In this document: positions 51,202 through 59,957 of the stretch, in pieces
How positions within the stretch are numbered: the stretch's first letter is position 1
Layout: the number at the start of each line of letters is the position of its first letter
From: Dyella marensis
Lineage (GTDB): Bacteria > Pseudomonadota > Gammaproteobacteria > Xanthomonadales > Rhodanobacteraceae
DNA: 64,000 bases
Assembly: GCF_900112865.1 (NCBI RefSeq)
Contig: NZ_FONH01000002.1
Coordinates: 62,001 to 126,000, forward strand
Direction of reading: 5' to 3'
Program-made: the position numbers and the translations under genes
The notes under the pieces: generated by a model
Databases searched by the model: none
What the model was told of the DNA's origin: nothing
The model's input: the letters and a program-made list of their open reading frames with translations, nothing else

Positions 51202-52422
51202 ATGACCGAGAACCTGTCGCCCCTGGTGATCCTGACCCACGTCCGCCATGCAGCGGTCACCGAGGGCTTTCTTCCCGCCGCGCATCGCCTCGGTCTGCCG
51301 GTGGTGCTGCTGACCGACCACCGGCTCGAACACCTGGAATACTTCGGCGCCGAACCGCAGCACGCGCCACAGCAGATCATCGAGTGCGACGTGTTCAATC
51401 CGCTGGGTGTGATCGACGTGCTGCACGGCGCCGGCATCCGTCCCGTCGCGGTGTTCTCCAACAGCGATCACCTGCAGACCAGCACCGCCCTGGTGGCCGA
51501 GGCGTTCGGTCTGCCGGGCAAGCCGTGGCGCGTGTGCTACGCGGCCAAGAACAAGGCCGCGATGCGCGAGCGCCTGCGCTCGCTCGGCCTGCCCACGCCG
51601 TGGTTCGAAAGCCTGATGCCCGGCCAGGCCGTCCCCGCGCATGCGCCGTGGCCGCTGATCGCCAAGCCGCGTGAAGGCGTGGCCAGCCTCGACGTGCAGC
51701 TGTGCGCCAACCCGGGCGAGCTGCAGCACTACCTGCAGGCGTTCTGGCAACGCCACCCGGGGCGTGCGGTCTTGCTGGAGGAATTCCTGCACGGTCCGCT
51801 GTTCACGCTCGAAACGCTCAGCGACCGCAAGCAAACTCAGGCCGTAGGCGGCTTCGATGTGACGCTGTCCGACCCGCCGCATTTCATCGAGCTGGAAGCG
51901 CGCTGGAACGGCCCGGCCGGCCTGCGGCAGCGGCAGCAGGCGCTGGCGCAGGTGCTGGCCTTCGGCGTCGACTTCGGCGTCTGCCACAGCGAATTCATCC
52001 TCACCGAGCGCGGCCCCGTGCTGGTCGAGATCAATTACCGCAGCATCGGCGACGGCCGCGAATTCATGCTGGACCGGATGTTCGGACAGCGCTGGTTCGA
52101 GGGCATCCTGCGCCTGCACCTGGGCCAGCCGCTGGCGCCGCCACAGCCGTCGAGCGAACACGCGCTGGTGCGCTACTACGTGGCGCGCGAGGAAGGCCGG
52201 CTGCTGCAGATCAGCGACGACCAGGCGCGCCAGCACGAGCGCGCGCATGTCGCTTACCGCCGCCTGCGCCAGCAGGGCGACGAGATCCGCCTGAGCCGTT
52301 CCAACAAGGACTATCTCGGCGTGCTGAGCATCGTGGCCGAGACCGAGCACGATCTCGGCCAGGCGCTGCATGCGGTCGAACCGGAACTGCACTGGCAGAT
52401 CATGCAGGGAGCGGAAGCATGA
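51202..52422 (+). CDS. ATP-grasp ligase, PvsA-like siderophore biosynthesis
   Basis: This 406-residue ATP-grasp enzyme has SPLVILTHVRHAAVTEGF at the start, an N-terminal Rossmann-like half, ATP-binding LIAKPREGVAS and RAVLLEEFLHGP, and metal/ATP ligands in GVCHSEFIL and VLVEINYRSIGDGRE. In vibrioferrin synthesis PvsA is the ATP-grasp member that ligates an amino acid unit; this protein occupies the same first place in the five-gene order. The start at 51202 aligns with the conserved N-terminus; ATG 51121 has a better ribosome site and is the alternative. The stop overlaps the next start by four bases. The amino acid substrate cannot be read from sequence. Confidence 0.85.
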   Translation: MTENLSPLVILTHVRHAAVTEGFLPAAHRLGLPVVLLTDHRLEHLEYFGAEPQHAPQQIIECDVFNPLGVIDVLHGAGIRPVAVFSNSDHLQTSTALVAEAFGLPGKPWRVCYAAKNKAAMRERLRSLGLPTPWFESLMPGQAVPAHAPWPLIAKPREGVASLDVQLCANPGELQHYLQAFWQRHPGRAVLLEEFLHGPLFTLETLSDRKQTQAVGGFDVTLSDPPHFIELEARWNGPAGLRQRQQALAQVLAFGVDFGVCHSEFILTERGPVLVEINYRSIGDGREFMLDRMFGQRWFEGILRLHLGQPLAPPQPSSEHALVRYYVAREEGRLLQISDDQARQHERAHVAYRRLRQQGDEIRLSRSNKDYLGVLSIVAETEHDLGQALHAVEPELHWQIMQGAEA

Positions 52423-54215
52423 GCACGGCAAGCGAGGACAGCGCCTACATCGCCTGGCGCATCATCGACTGCTGCCTGCGCGAGGACGTGCGCGGCATCG
52501 TGCATCGCGGCAGCGCGGGGCAGCCCGCGGCGAGCGCACGGCAGGCGTGGCCGGCAGCTGCGTTCCCGCAACACTGGTGGCGCATCGCGCATCTTCCGGG
52601 CGGCGTGCTCTGGCTGCCGGTGCAGGCCAGCGACTACATGCAGAGCCTGCGCGCCATCGGCGACGGCTGGTTGCGCGAGACGGCGCAAGGCCTGGTCTAC
52701 GAGCATGGCGCGGATGCCTGGCTGCAGCTGCTGGCGGAAGGCCTCGACGAGGAAACCCGCCAGCTGCACCTGGACTACGCCGCCGAGGCACGCTGCGCCG
52801 CCGAGCATCGCACCCTGTCGCGGCAGGCCTGCCAGGAGCGGACCGATGCGCTCGCCGGCGCGCTGGACGGCGCCGGCTGGGACGAACGCGCGCTACGCTG
52901 CGACCAGGTGGCAAGTTATCGCGATCACCCGTTCTATCCCACGGCGCGTGCCAAGTCCGGCTTCGGCGAATCCGACATGCGCGCGTATGCGCCGGAATTC
53001 GATCCTTCTTTCCAACTGCACTGGTTGGCGGTGCCACGCGACCGCCTGCAATTGACCAGCGAGCCACCCGCGTTCTGGCCACGGATGTGCGACCTCGGCC
53101 TCGACGATGCGCTGGTCTCCACGCATGCCCTGCTGCCGGTACATCCGCTGACCTGGCCGCGCCTGCACGACAGCGCTGCGTTCCCGCTGCCGCCGCACAC
53201 GCAGCGCGCGCCGCGTGCCTGGCTATGGGTGCGCCCGACGCTGTCGGTGCGCACGGTGATGCCGGTCGATCACCCCGGCCAGCACATCAAGCTGCCGCTG
53301 CTGATGCGCACGCTCGGCGCCTTGAACCTGCGCCTGATCAAGCCGTCGACGATCTACGACGGCCATTGGTTCGGACAGGCGCTGACCGCCATCGCCGAAA
53401 ACGACGAAGCCTTGTGCGGACGCTACCTGCATGTGGACGAGGCGCACGGCGGCCACGTCGACGAAGCCAAGCACCTGGCCTATCTGGTGCGCGAGTACCC
53501 GTCCCTGCCCGAGGCCACCCTGGTGCCCGCGGCCGCCCTGGGCAGCACGATGCCCGACGGCCGCCCGTTCGCCGCGCACCTGGCCGACCGTTTCCACCAT
53601 GGCGACCTGCTCGCCTGGTGGCGTGCCTATGCGGAACTGTTGAGCCATGTGCACCTGCGCCTGTGGCTGCGCTACGGCGTGGCCCTGGAAGCGAACCAGC
53701 AGAACGCGGTGCTGATCTACACGCCGGGCCAGCCGCCGCGGCTGCTGATGAAGGACAACGATTCCGCCCGCGTCCTGCTGCCGCGCCTGCGCGCATGCCT
53801 GCCGAACCTCGATACGCTCGGCCCGTTGCGCGACCCGCGCATCCCGGTCGAGGACGATGCCGCGCTGGCGCGGATGTTCTGCACCATCATCCTGCAGCTG
53901 GACCTGCTGGCCGTGCTCGAGAGCATCGCCGATTGGCAACCGGCGGCGCGGCAACCGATGTACGCCATCCTGCGGCAGACCTTGCGCGCCACGCTGGATC
54001 AACTTGCCCGCGAAGGCATCGACACCGGTCCGGCCGAACGCCTGCTGCAGGCGCCGTGGCTGCCGGTGAAATACCTGCTCAGCGCCGGCAGCCTGCTGAG
54101 CAAGCGCGTCACCGGCGCCAGCGACATCAACAAGTTCTATGGCGACAGCGGCCCGAACTTCATGCTGGCGGACGACGCCGACAGCTCGGCGCGCCAGGCC
54201 GACGGAGCCGCCTGA
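52419..54215 (+). CDS. IucA/IucC family siderophore synthetase, PvsB-like
   Basis: This 598-residue NRPS-independent siderophore (NIS) synthetase should adenylate a carboxylate and couple it to an amine or alcohol. Seen: HPFYPTARAKSGFG (substrate/ATP loop) at about 169-182, HPLTWPRLHD, SVRTVMPVDHPGQHIKLPLL, the LEANQQNAVL box corresponding to H-x-QN of the family, and LMKDNDSARV. The C-terminal part contains the FhuF-like region. Overlaps of 4 bases with the ATP-grasp gene and 1 base with the MFS gene imply tightly coupled translation. The place in the cluster matches PvsB of vibrioferrin. Confidence 0.92.
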   Translation: MSTASEDSAYIAWRIIDCCLREDVRGIVHRGSAGQPAASARQAWPAAAFPQHWWRIAHLPGGVLWLPVQASDYMQSLRAIGDGWLRETAQGLVYEHGADAWLQLLAEGLDEETRQLHLDYAAEARCAAEHRTLSRQACQERTDALAGALDGAGWDERALRCDQVASYRDHPFYPTARAKSGFGESDMRAYAPEFDPSFQLHWLAVPRDRLQLTSEPPAFWPRMCDLGLDDALVSTHALLPVHPLTWPRLHDSAAFPLPPHTQRAPRAWLWVRPTLSVRTVMPVDHPGQHIKLPLLMRTLGALNLRLIKPSTIYDGHWFGQALTAIAENDEALCGRYLHVDEAHGGHVDEAKHLAYLVREYPSLPEATLVPAAALGSTMPDGRPFAAHLADRFHHGDLLAWWRAYAELLSHVHLRLWLRYGVALEANQQNAVLIYTPGQPPRLLMKDNDSARVLLPRLRACLPNLDTLGPLRDPRIPVEDDAALARMFCTIILQLDLLAVLESIADWQPAARQPMYAILRQTLRATLDQLAREGIDTGPAERLLQAPWLPVKYLLSAGSLLSKRVTGASDINKFYGDSGPNFMLADDADSSARQADGAA

Positions 54216-55390
54216 TGCGCACGCTCGCCGCCGTGCTGACCGCCCACTACCTGGCGGCCTTCACCGCCCTGGGCATGCCGGTGTTCATGCCGCGCGTGCT
54301 GGCCGGACTCGCGCCGGGTGCGCCGGACTGGCTCAGCGGCCTGCTCTATGTGCTGCCCACCGTCTGCACCGCGCTGACCGCCACGGCGTGGGGACGGCTG
54401 GCCGACCGTTACGGCCGCAAGCTCTCGCTGATGCGCGCGCAGGCGGGCCTGGCGCTGGGCTTCGTGCTGGCCGGCTGCGCGCCAAGCCTGCCGTGGTTCG
54501 TGCTCGCGCTCATCGTGCAGGGCACCTGCGGCGGTTCGCTTGCCGCCGCCAATGCGTACCTGGCCACGCAGGCGCAAGGCAGCTCGCTGACCCGCGCGCT
54601 GGATTGGACGCAGTTCTCCGCGCGCCTGGCGATGGTGACCGCACCTGCTCTGCTCGGCCTGGCTACCGGGCTGGGCCTGGCGCAGACGCTGTACGCCTAC
54701 CTGGCCGTGCTGCCGCTGCTAGCGCTTGCGCTTACCTGGCTGCTGCCGACCGACCCGGTCGCAACGGTTGGCGCAACCGCGACGCCGCATGCCGGCCCGC
54801 GCGAGCACGACAACCTGCGCGAGCTGTTGCCCCTGCTGCTCGTGCAGTTCCTGTTCTGCTTCGCGATGGTGGTCACCTTCCCTTATTTCATCTCCTACAG
54901 CGAAGCGCTGGGCGTCGGCAACGACAGTCATGCCGGCCTCTACTACAGCCTGCCGCACCTGGTGTACCTGGTGCTGCTGCCCTGGCTGCGCGCTCGCTCG
55001 CCGGCGCCGCAGCGGCCCTTGCTGATCGGCCTGGGGCTGTTCTCGCTGGCTTGCCTGGGCCATGCCGTGCTCGCCGATCCGGCCTGGCTCGCCCCGGCGC
55101 GCGTGCTCTACGGCATCGGCATGTTGCTGGCCATCGGCGGCATCAATCGCGCGCTCAGTGCACAGGCCGGGCGCGGCGGCGCCGGACGGCTGTTCGGGCG
55201 CTTCGATGCCTGCGGCAAATGGGCCGGCGCGCTCGGCGGCGTCGCCGCGGGCGCGCTGGTGCACCGCTGGGGACTGGCCATGCCCTTCGTCGCCGCGACG
55301 CTGGCGGGCGCCGGTGCACTGCTCTGCGCGGTCCGGCTCTTTCTCTTCCTACCCTCGAGGCAACCGTATGCTCCAGCAAGCGATGCGTGA
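54215..55390 (+). CDS. MFS transporter, siderophore exporter (PvsC-like)
   Basis: This is a 391-residue major facilitator with about 12 transmembrane helices and the MFS loop motif GRLADRYGRKLSLM after helix 2 (residues about 63-76). A central hydrophilic loop (about 180-205) separates the two halves. It lies inside the siderophore operon at the position of PvsC, the vibrioferrin exporter, and shares one base with the upstream stop codon; its own end overlaps the next gene by 23 bases. It probably moves the finished siderophore across the inner membrane; the outer-membrane exit is not encoded nearby. Confidence 0.9.
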   Translation: MRTLAAVLTAHYLAAFTALGMPVFMPRVLAGLAPGAPDWLSGLLYVLPTVCTALTATAWGRLADRYGRKLSLMRAQAGLALGFVLAGCAPSLPWFVLALIVQGTCGGSLAAANAYLATQAQGSSLTRALDWTQFSARLAMVTAPALLGLATGLGLAQTLYAYLAVLPLLALALTWLLPTDPVATVGATATPHAGPREHDNLRELLPLLLVQFLFCFAMVVTFPYFISYSEALGVGNDSHAGLYYSLPHLVYLVLLPWLRARSPAPQRPLLIGLGLFSLACLGHAVLADPAWLAPARVLYGIGMLLAIGGINRALSAQAGRGGAGRLFGRFDACGKWAGALGGVAAGALVHRWGLAMPFVAATLAGAGALLCAVRLFLFLPSRQPYAPASDA

Positions 55391-57122
55391 ACAGTGGTAC
55401 GCGGCCCAGGCCGATGCGCAGGCCATCACCTGCTGGCTGAACTGCTATCTGCGCGAGTTCGCCCTGCCGCGCGGACAGGCCGACCTGGACTATCGCGGAC
55501 TCGACCGGCCCGCCGGACTCGCGCTGGGCGAAGGACCGCTGCTGCGCATCGACTTCGCGCAGGCCGGCTATGCGCTGTGCATCCGCCTGGGCCATGGCAG
55601 CCGGCTCGGACGCTGCACCTACGCCTCGGCGCCATACCTGAAGTCGACAGGCGAAGCCTGGCGCTGCGCCGACGCGCACGCCACCATCCACTTCCTGCTG
55701 GAGCGCCTGGCGCCGGAATGCGGCTTCAATGCCGAGCTGCTGGCGCAGTCCGACAACAGCATCGAGATCACCCGGCATCTGCTGCAGCATGCCGCTGCCG
55801 CGCCGCTGCGCGGCGACGCGCTGATCGACGCCGAGCAAGGCATGCTGTGGGGGCATGCGCTGCATCCCGCGCCGAAGAGCCGCGAAGGCGTCCCCATCGG
55901 GCAGGTGCTCGCCTGCTCGCCGGAAGCGCGCGTGGACATCCCGCTGTACTGGTTCCGCATCGATCCGCGCCTGTTGCGCACGCTAGGCCGCAATGTGCGC
56001 TCCACGCTGGCCAAAGTCGGCGGCGAGGAGCATCTGTATCCCTGCCACCCCTGGGAAGCGCAACGCCTGCTGGCTCATCCGCTGCTGCGCGAGGCGCGCG
56101 AACGCGGCTGGATCGAGCCGCTGGGCATGCGCGGCATGCAGCTGCAGCCCACCTCGTCGGTGCGCACGATGTATCACGCGGAACTGGACTACTTCCTCAA
56201 GATGTCGATCCACGTCCGCCTGACCAACTGCGTGCGCAAGAACGCCTGGTACGAACTGGAAAGCGCAGTGGCGATGACCGAGCTGCTGGAGCCGGCATGG
56301 CGCGACGTGGGCGAGCGCGTGCCGGGCTTCGGCGTGCTGCTGGAACCGGCGGCGACCACGCTGGACTTCAGCGCGCTCGGCGGCGACCCGGAAGCGCACC
56401 GCGAGCTGACCGAAAGCTTCGGCATCCTGTATCGCGACAACCCCGGCGCGCTGGTGCGCGAGCGCTACCACCCGCAGGTGGCGGGCGCGCTGTTCACCCA
56501 CGATCGCCACGGCGTCAGCGTGTGCAAGACGATGCTGCGCCAGGGGATATCGGCCAGCGGCTATGCGCGCGCCGCCGTGGCCTGGTTCGAGGCGTATGCC
56601 GGGCTGCTGCTGGATGGCGTATGGGTGGCGTTCTTCCGGCACGGCATCGTGCTCGAACCGCATCTGCAGAACACCGTGCTCGGCTTCGACCGCGGCATGC
56701 CGTCGCGCGTATGGGTGCGCGACCTGGAAGGCACCAAACTGGTACGCGAACGGTGGCCGGAACAGCAGCTGGGCGCCTTGTCGGAACGCGCCCGCCAATC
56801 GGTGCACTACAGCCAGGAACTGGGCTGGAAGCGCGTGGCCTATTGCGCGCTGGTCAACAACCTCGCCGAGGCGATCTTCCAGCTCGCCGACGGCGATGCG
56901 GCACTGGAAGACCGGCTATGGGCATGCATCGGCGCCATCGCGCAACGCTGGCAGGAGCGCTTCGGTACGCAGCCGCTGCTGCAAGGCCTGTTGGAAGGCG
57001 ACGCGCTGCCCAGCAAGAACAACCTGCGCACCCGCTTGTTCAAGCGCGCGGATCGCGACTCCGACTACACCTATCTTGCCAACCCGATCAGCCCGCCTGC
57101 CGCCGCGCGGCAGGTGGCCTGA
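55368..57122 (+). CDS. IucA/IucC family siderophore synthetase, PvsD-like
   Basis: This is a 584-residue second NIS synthetase. Seen: GHALHPAPKSREGV (the HP-x-K-x-x-x-G site) at about 163-176, YPCHPWEAQRLL, QPTSSVRTMYHAELDYFLKM, SIHVRLTNCVRKNAWYE, LEPHLQNTVLGF and VWVRDLEGTKLV. It is distinct from the first synthetase, so the pair should perform two different acylations on the citrate core. A GAGG ribosome site precedes the ATG inside the MFS gene end. The order synthetase-exporter-synthetase is that of vibrioferrin pvsB-pvsC-pvsD. Confidence 0.93.
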   Translation: MLQQAMREQWYAAQADAQAITCWLNCYLREFALPRGQADLDYRGLDRPAGLALGEGPLLRIDFAQAGYALCIRLGHGSRLGRCTYASAPYLKSTGEAWRCADAHATIHFLLERLAPECGFNAELLAQSDNSIEITRHLLQHAAAAPLRGDALIDAEQGMLWGHALHPAPKSREGVPIGQVLACSPEARVDIPLYWFRIDPRLLRTLGRNVRSTLAKVGGEEHLYPCHPWEAQRLLAHPLLREARERGWIEPLGMRGMQLQPTSSVRTMYHAELDYFLKMSIHVRLTNCVRKNAWYELESAVAMTELLEPAWRDVGERVPGFGVLLEPAATTLDFSALGGDPEAHRELTESFGILYRDNPGALVRERYHPQVAGALFTHDRHGVSVCKTMLRQGISASGYARAAVAWFEAYAGLLLDGVWVAFFRHGIVLEPHLQNTVLGFDRGMPSRVWVRDLEGTKLVRERWPEQQLGALSERARQSVHYSQELGWKRVAYCALVNNLAEAIFQLADGDAALEDRLWACIGAIAQRWQERFGTQPLLQGLLEGDALPSKNNLRTRLFKRADRDSDYTYLANPISPPAAARQVA

Positions 57123-57149
57123 GCCAAGCTTCCAACCAGGCACGCACGC

Positions 57150-58445
57150 ATGACACTGCATTGCTCCCCCGAACCCGTCGAAGCGCTCCTCGCCCGCTGG
57201 CGTATCGAATCGCGCGAGCCGATCTGCGCCTACGTCTACGACCTCGACGCCTTGCAGCGCCACGTCCGCTGGATGCGCGAAGCCCTGCCGCACGGTTGCG
57301 AGCTGTACTACGCCGCCAAGGCCAACCCCGAGGCGCCCGTGCTGCGGACCCTGGCGCCATGGGTGGACGGCTTCGAGGCCGCCTCCGGCGGCGAGCTGCG
57401 CTGGCTGCACGAACAGCAGCCGGCACATCCGCTGCTGTTCGGCGGGCCCGGCAAGCTCGACAGCGAACTGGTGCTGGCCGCCGCACTGCCCGATTGCACG
57501 CTGCACGTGGAAAGCCTGGGCGAACTGGCGCGGCTCGCAGCCATCGCTGACGGCCTGGACCGGAACGTGCCAGTGTTCCTGCGCATGAACATCGCCGTGC
57601 CGGGTATCGGCGATACCCGCCTGATGATGGGTGGCAAGCCCACGCCGTTCGGCATGGACGAGCAGGATCTGCCGCAGGCCGTCGCAATGCTTCGAGAGCA
57701 TCCACGGCTGCGCCTGGAAGGCTTCCATTTCCACCTGATGTCCCATCAGCGCGATGCGCGCATGCAGCTCGACCTGGTGCGTGCGTATCTCGATGTCGCG
57801 AACCGCTGGAAAGCCGCCTACGGGCTGGACTTCGCCGTGGTCAATGCCGGCGGTGGCTTCGGCGTCGACTACGCCGATCCCTCCGCTTCCTTCGACTGGC
57901 TGGGCTTCTGCACCGGCCTGCGCGGCGTGCTGGACCGGCATGCCAACGGCCTGCGCCTGCGCTTCGAACCCGGCCGCTACGTCAGCGTCGCCTGCGGCTG
58001 GTACGCGATGGAAGTGCTCGACATCAAGCGCAACCACGGCGAGTGGTTCGCCGTGGCGCGCGGCGGCACCCACCATTTCCGCACGCCGCCGGCGCAGGGA
58101 CACGATCATCCGTTCCGGATCCTGCGCGGCAATCATGCACCGTTGATCGAGCACGAGCGCGTCACCCTGGTCGGCCAGCTGTGCACGCCCAAGGATGTGC
58201 TGGCGCGCGCACAGCCGGTCGAAGCGCTGGCGCCGGGCGATTGCCTGCTGTTCCCGCTCGCCGGCGCCTATGCGTGGAATATCTCGCACCAGAACTTCCT
58301 GATGCATCCGGCGCCGCGGATGGCGTTTCTGCAGGCCGAAAGCATGGCTGAAGAGGTGTGCTACGTCCGGGCGGGCGGTCCGAACCAGCTGGGCAGGACC
58401 GCGGCAAGCCCGTCGTCGCTGCCCTCGCCAACCCAGGCTACATAA
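57150..58445 (+). CDS. PLP-dependent decarboxylase, PvsE/SbnH-like
   Basis: This is a 431-residue fold-type III (DAP/ornithine-decarboxylase-like) enzyme. Seen: the PLP-binding Lys57 in YYAAKANPE, the stacking-His strand GFHFHLMSH, the phosphate-binding NAGGGFGVDY, FEPGRYVS, and the catalytic Cys in GQLCTPKD. In vibrioferrin PvsE, and in staphyloferrin B SbnH, such enzymes make the amine building block by decarboxylation. Here it is the last gene of the operon. Its 3' end runs 85 bases into the convergent flavin monooxygenase gene, so the final 28 residues (Gly/Pro/Ser-rich) are encoded antisense to that gene. Confidence 0.9.
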   Translation: MTLHCSPEPVEALLARWRIESREPICAYVYDLDALQRHVRWMREALPHGCELYYAAKANPEAPVLRTLAPWVDGFEAASGGELRWLHEQQPAHPLLFGGPGKLDSELVLAAALPDCTLHVESLGELARLAAIADGLDRNVPVFLRMNIAVPGIGDTRLMMGGKPTPFGMDEQDLPQAVAMLREHPRLRLEGFHFHLMSHQRDARMQLDLVRAYLDVANRWKAAYGLDFAVVNAGGGFGVDYADPSASFDWLGFCTGLRGVLDRHANGLRLRFEPGRYVSVACGWYAMEVLDIKRNHGEWFAVARGGTHHFRTPPAQGHDHPFRILRGNHAPLIEHERVTLVGQLCTPKDVLARAQPVEALAPGDCLLFPLAGAYAWNISHQNFLMHPAPRMAFLQAESMAEEVCYVRAGGPNQLGRTAASPSSLPSPTQAT

Positions 58446-59827
58446 CCGTCAGGACGGACCAGCACCGCGCAGGGAGCGCCGACGTCGCCCAGCACCGGCA
58501 ACTCCCACGGACCGGCGCAGCTCGCATCGACGCAGCGCACGCGATCCGCCCATGGCGCCATCGCCGCATCGAGCGCACCGCGCTCGCCCAGGTTAAGCAG
58601 CAAGGGCCGCGCCTCATGCAGCAGGCTGAACACCCGCAGCGGACCGCCCGCCGTGACGAGTTCGAGATCCGGCATGCGCCGTCCCAGCAACGCATGCCCC
58701 TCGCCGCCGTCGTAGCGGATATCCAGCCCGACCACTTCGGCTGCCATGCGCCTGCGCGGCTCGTCCATGGCGAGGAACTCGGCGTGGTATCCGGCCAGGG
58801 CCTGGCTGCGCTCGTCCCTGCGCTGCAGCGCGACGTGCGCCATGGTGTTGCGCAATACGCGCGCGGCAACGGGGTGGCGTTCGGCGTGATAGGTATCGAG
58901 CAGGCTTTCCGGCGCCACGCCCTTGACCACCTGCGCGAGCTTCCAGCCCAGGTTCACCGCGTCTTGTACACCAAGATTGAGGCCCTGCCCGCCCATCGGC
59001 GGATGCACGTGCGCGGCGTCGCCGGCCAGCAGCACACGCCGCTCGCGATAGGCCGCGGCCTGGCGGCTCAGGTCGGTGAAGCGGGAAACCCAGGTGGCGT
59101 CGTGGATGCCGAAGTCGGTGCCGTAGATGGCGGCCAATGTCTCGCTGACCTCGTCCAGCGACGGCTCGCTGCGGGTGTTGAGCTGCGCCTCGGTCAGCAC
59201 GATGCGCACACGGCCGTCTTCCGCCTTGCCGATGCCATGCGTGCCCTGCGCGTCGTGGCGGAAGCCCCAGGCAGGCTCGTCGGCCATCAGGGCCTCGGCG
59301 ATCAGCCAGCTCTTGCTTGCGTCCCATCCGGCGAACTCGATGCCGGCGATCTTGCGGATCAGGCTGCGGCCGCCGTCGCAGCCAACCAGGTAGCGGGCGC
59401 GTAATGCAGTGCCGTCGGACAGGCTGATATTGACGCCCTCATCGTCCTGCTCGAAGCCGAGCGCCTCGCGTTCGCGGTAGAACTGCACCGGCAAGGTATC
59501 GACCCAGCTCGCCAGGATGCGCTCGATATGCTTCTGCCACAGGCCGAGCACATAGTTATGCCGGGTGGGACAATCGCTGACATCCAGCGCGATATGGAAA
59601 TACGCATGCGGATGCCGCGTCCCCTCTGCCACGAACCAGTCGACGATGCCGCGCTGGTCCAGCACTTCCAGCGTGCGCGGATGCAAGCCGCCCGCGCGCG
59701 AGCCCGGCACGTCCTGGTTGGCGCGCTTCTCGACGATGGCGACATGCACGCCCGCCAATGCCAATTCGCCCGCAAGCATCAGGCCGGTCGGACCACCACC
59801 GACTATGACCACTTCGTGTTCTGTCAT
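58361..59827 (-). CDS. Class A FAD-dependent monooxygenase
   Basis: This is a 488-residue aromatic hydroxylase of the PHBH/PgaE/rifampicin monooxygenase type. Seen: the FAD Rossmann VVIVGGGPTGLMLAGELALA at 6-25, the DG motif in YLVGCDGGRSLIRK (about 147-160), the GD motif GDAAHVHPPMGGQGLNLGVQ, and a thioredoxin-like C-terminal domain. It should hydroxylate an aromatic substrate using NAD(P)H and O2; relatives include polyketide hydroxylases and drug-inactivating enzymes. No aromatic pathway gene adjoins it. Its 3' end overlaps the siderophore decarboxylase gene tail to tail by 85 bases. Confidence 0.92.
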   Translation of the reverse strand: MTEHEVVIVGGGPTGLMLAGELALAGVHVAIVEKRANQDVPGSRAGGLHPRTLEVLDQRGIVDWFVAEGTRHPHAYFHIALDVSDCPTRHNYVLGLWQKHIERILASWVDTLPVQFYREREALGFEQDDEGVNISLSDGTALRARYLVGCDGGRSLIRKIAGIEFAGWDASKSWLIAEALMADEPAWGFRHDAQGTHGIGKAEDGRVRIVLTEAQLNTRSEPSLDEVSETLAAIYGTDFGIHDATWVSRFTDLSRQAAAYRERRVLLAGDAAHVHPPMGGQGLNLGVQDAVNLGWKLAQVVKGVAPESLLDTYHAERHPVAARVLRNTMAHVALQRRDERSQALAGYHAEFLAMDEPRRRMAAEVVGLDIRYDGGEGHALLGRRMPDLELVTAGGPLRVFSLLHEARPLLLNLGERGALDAAMAPWADRVRCVDASCAGPWELPVLGDVGAPCAVLVRPDGYVAWVGEGSDDGLAAVLPSWFGPPART

Positions 59828-59927
59828 CGCATCGCCCTCAGGTCTGCCGCTACGGCAACGGTGGGCGATGCTGCGCCATGCCCCGGGCCTTACGGCAAGC
59901 CGGGGGGTGAGCTATACTCTGGAAGCG

Positions 59928-59957
59928 GCAAGGACGGAGACGTTCCTTGCTTTTTTT
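59928..59957 (+). terminator. Plus-strand intrinsic terminator in minus-strand territory
   Basis: GCAAGGA (59928-59934) and TCCTTGC (59944-59950) form a stem followed at once by seven T (59951-59957). Both flanking genes are on the minus strand, so on the plus strand it could stop read-through from the siderophore operon, 1.5 kb away, or end a very short RNA: TTACGG (59890) and TATACT (59913) lie 17 bases apart just upstream, though the -35 match is poor. Confidence 0.6.

Noticed and set aside
47795-59827. Siderophore ABC importer or esterase genes
   Set aside because: Looked for beside the receptor and exporter; none is encoded in this window.
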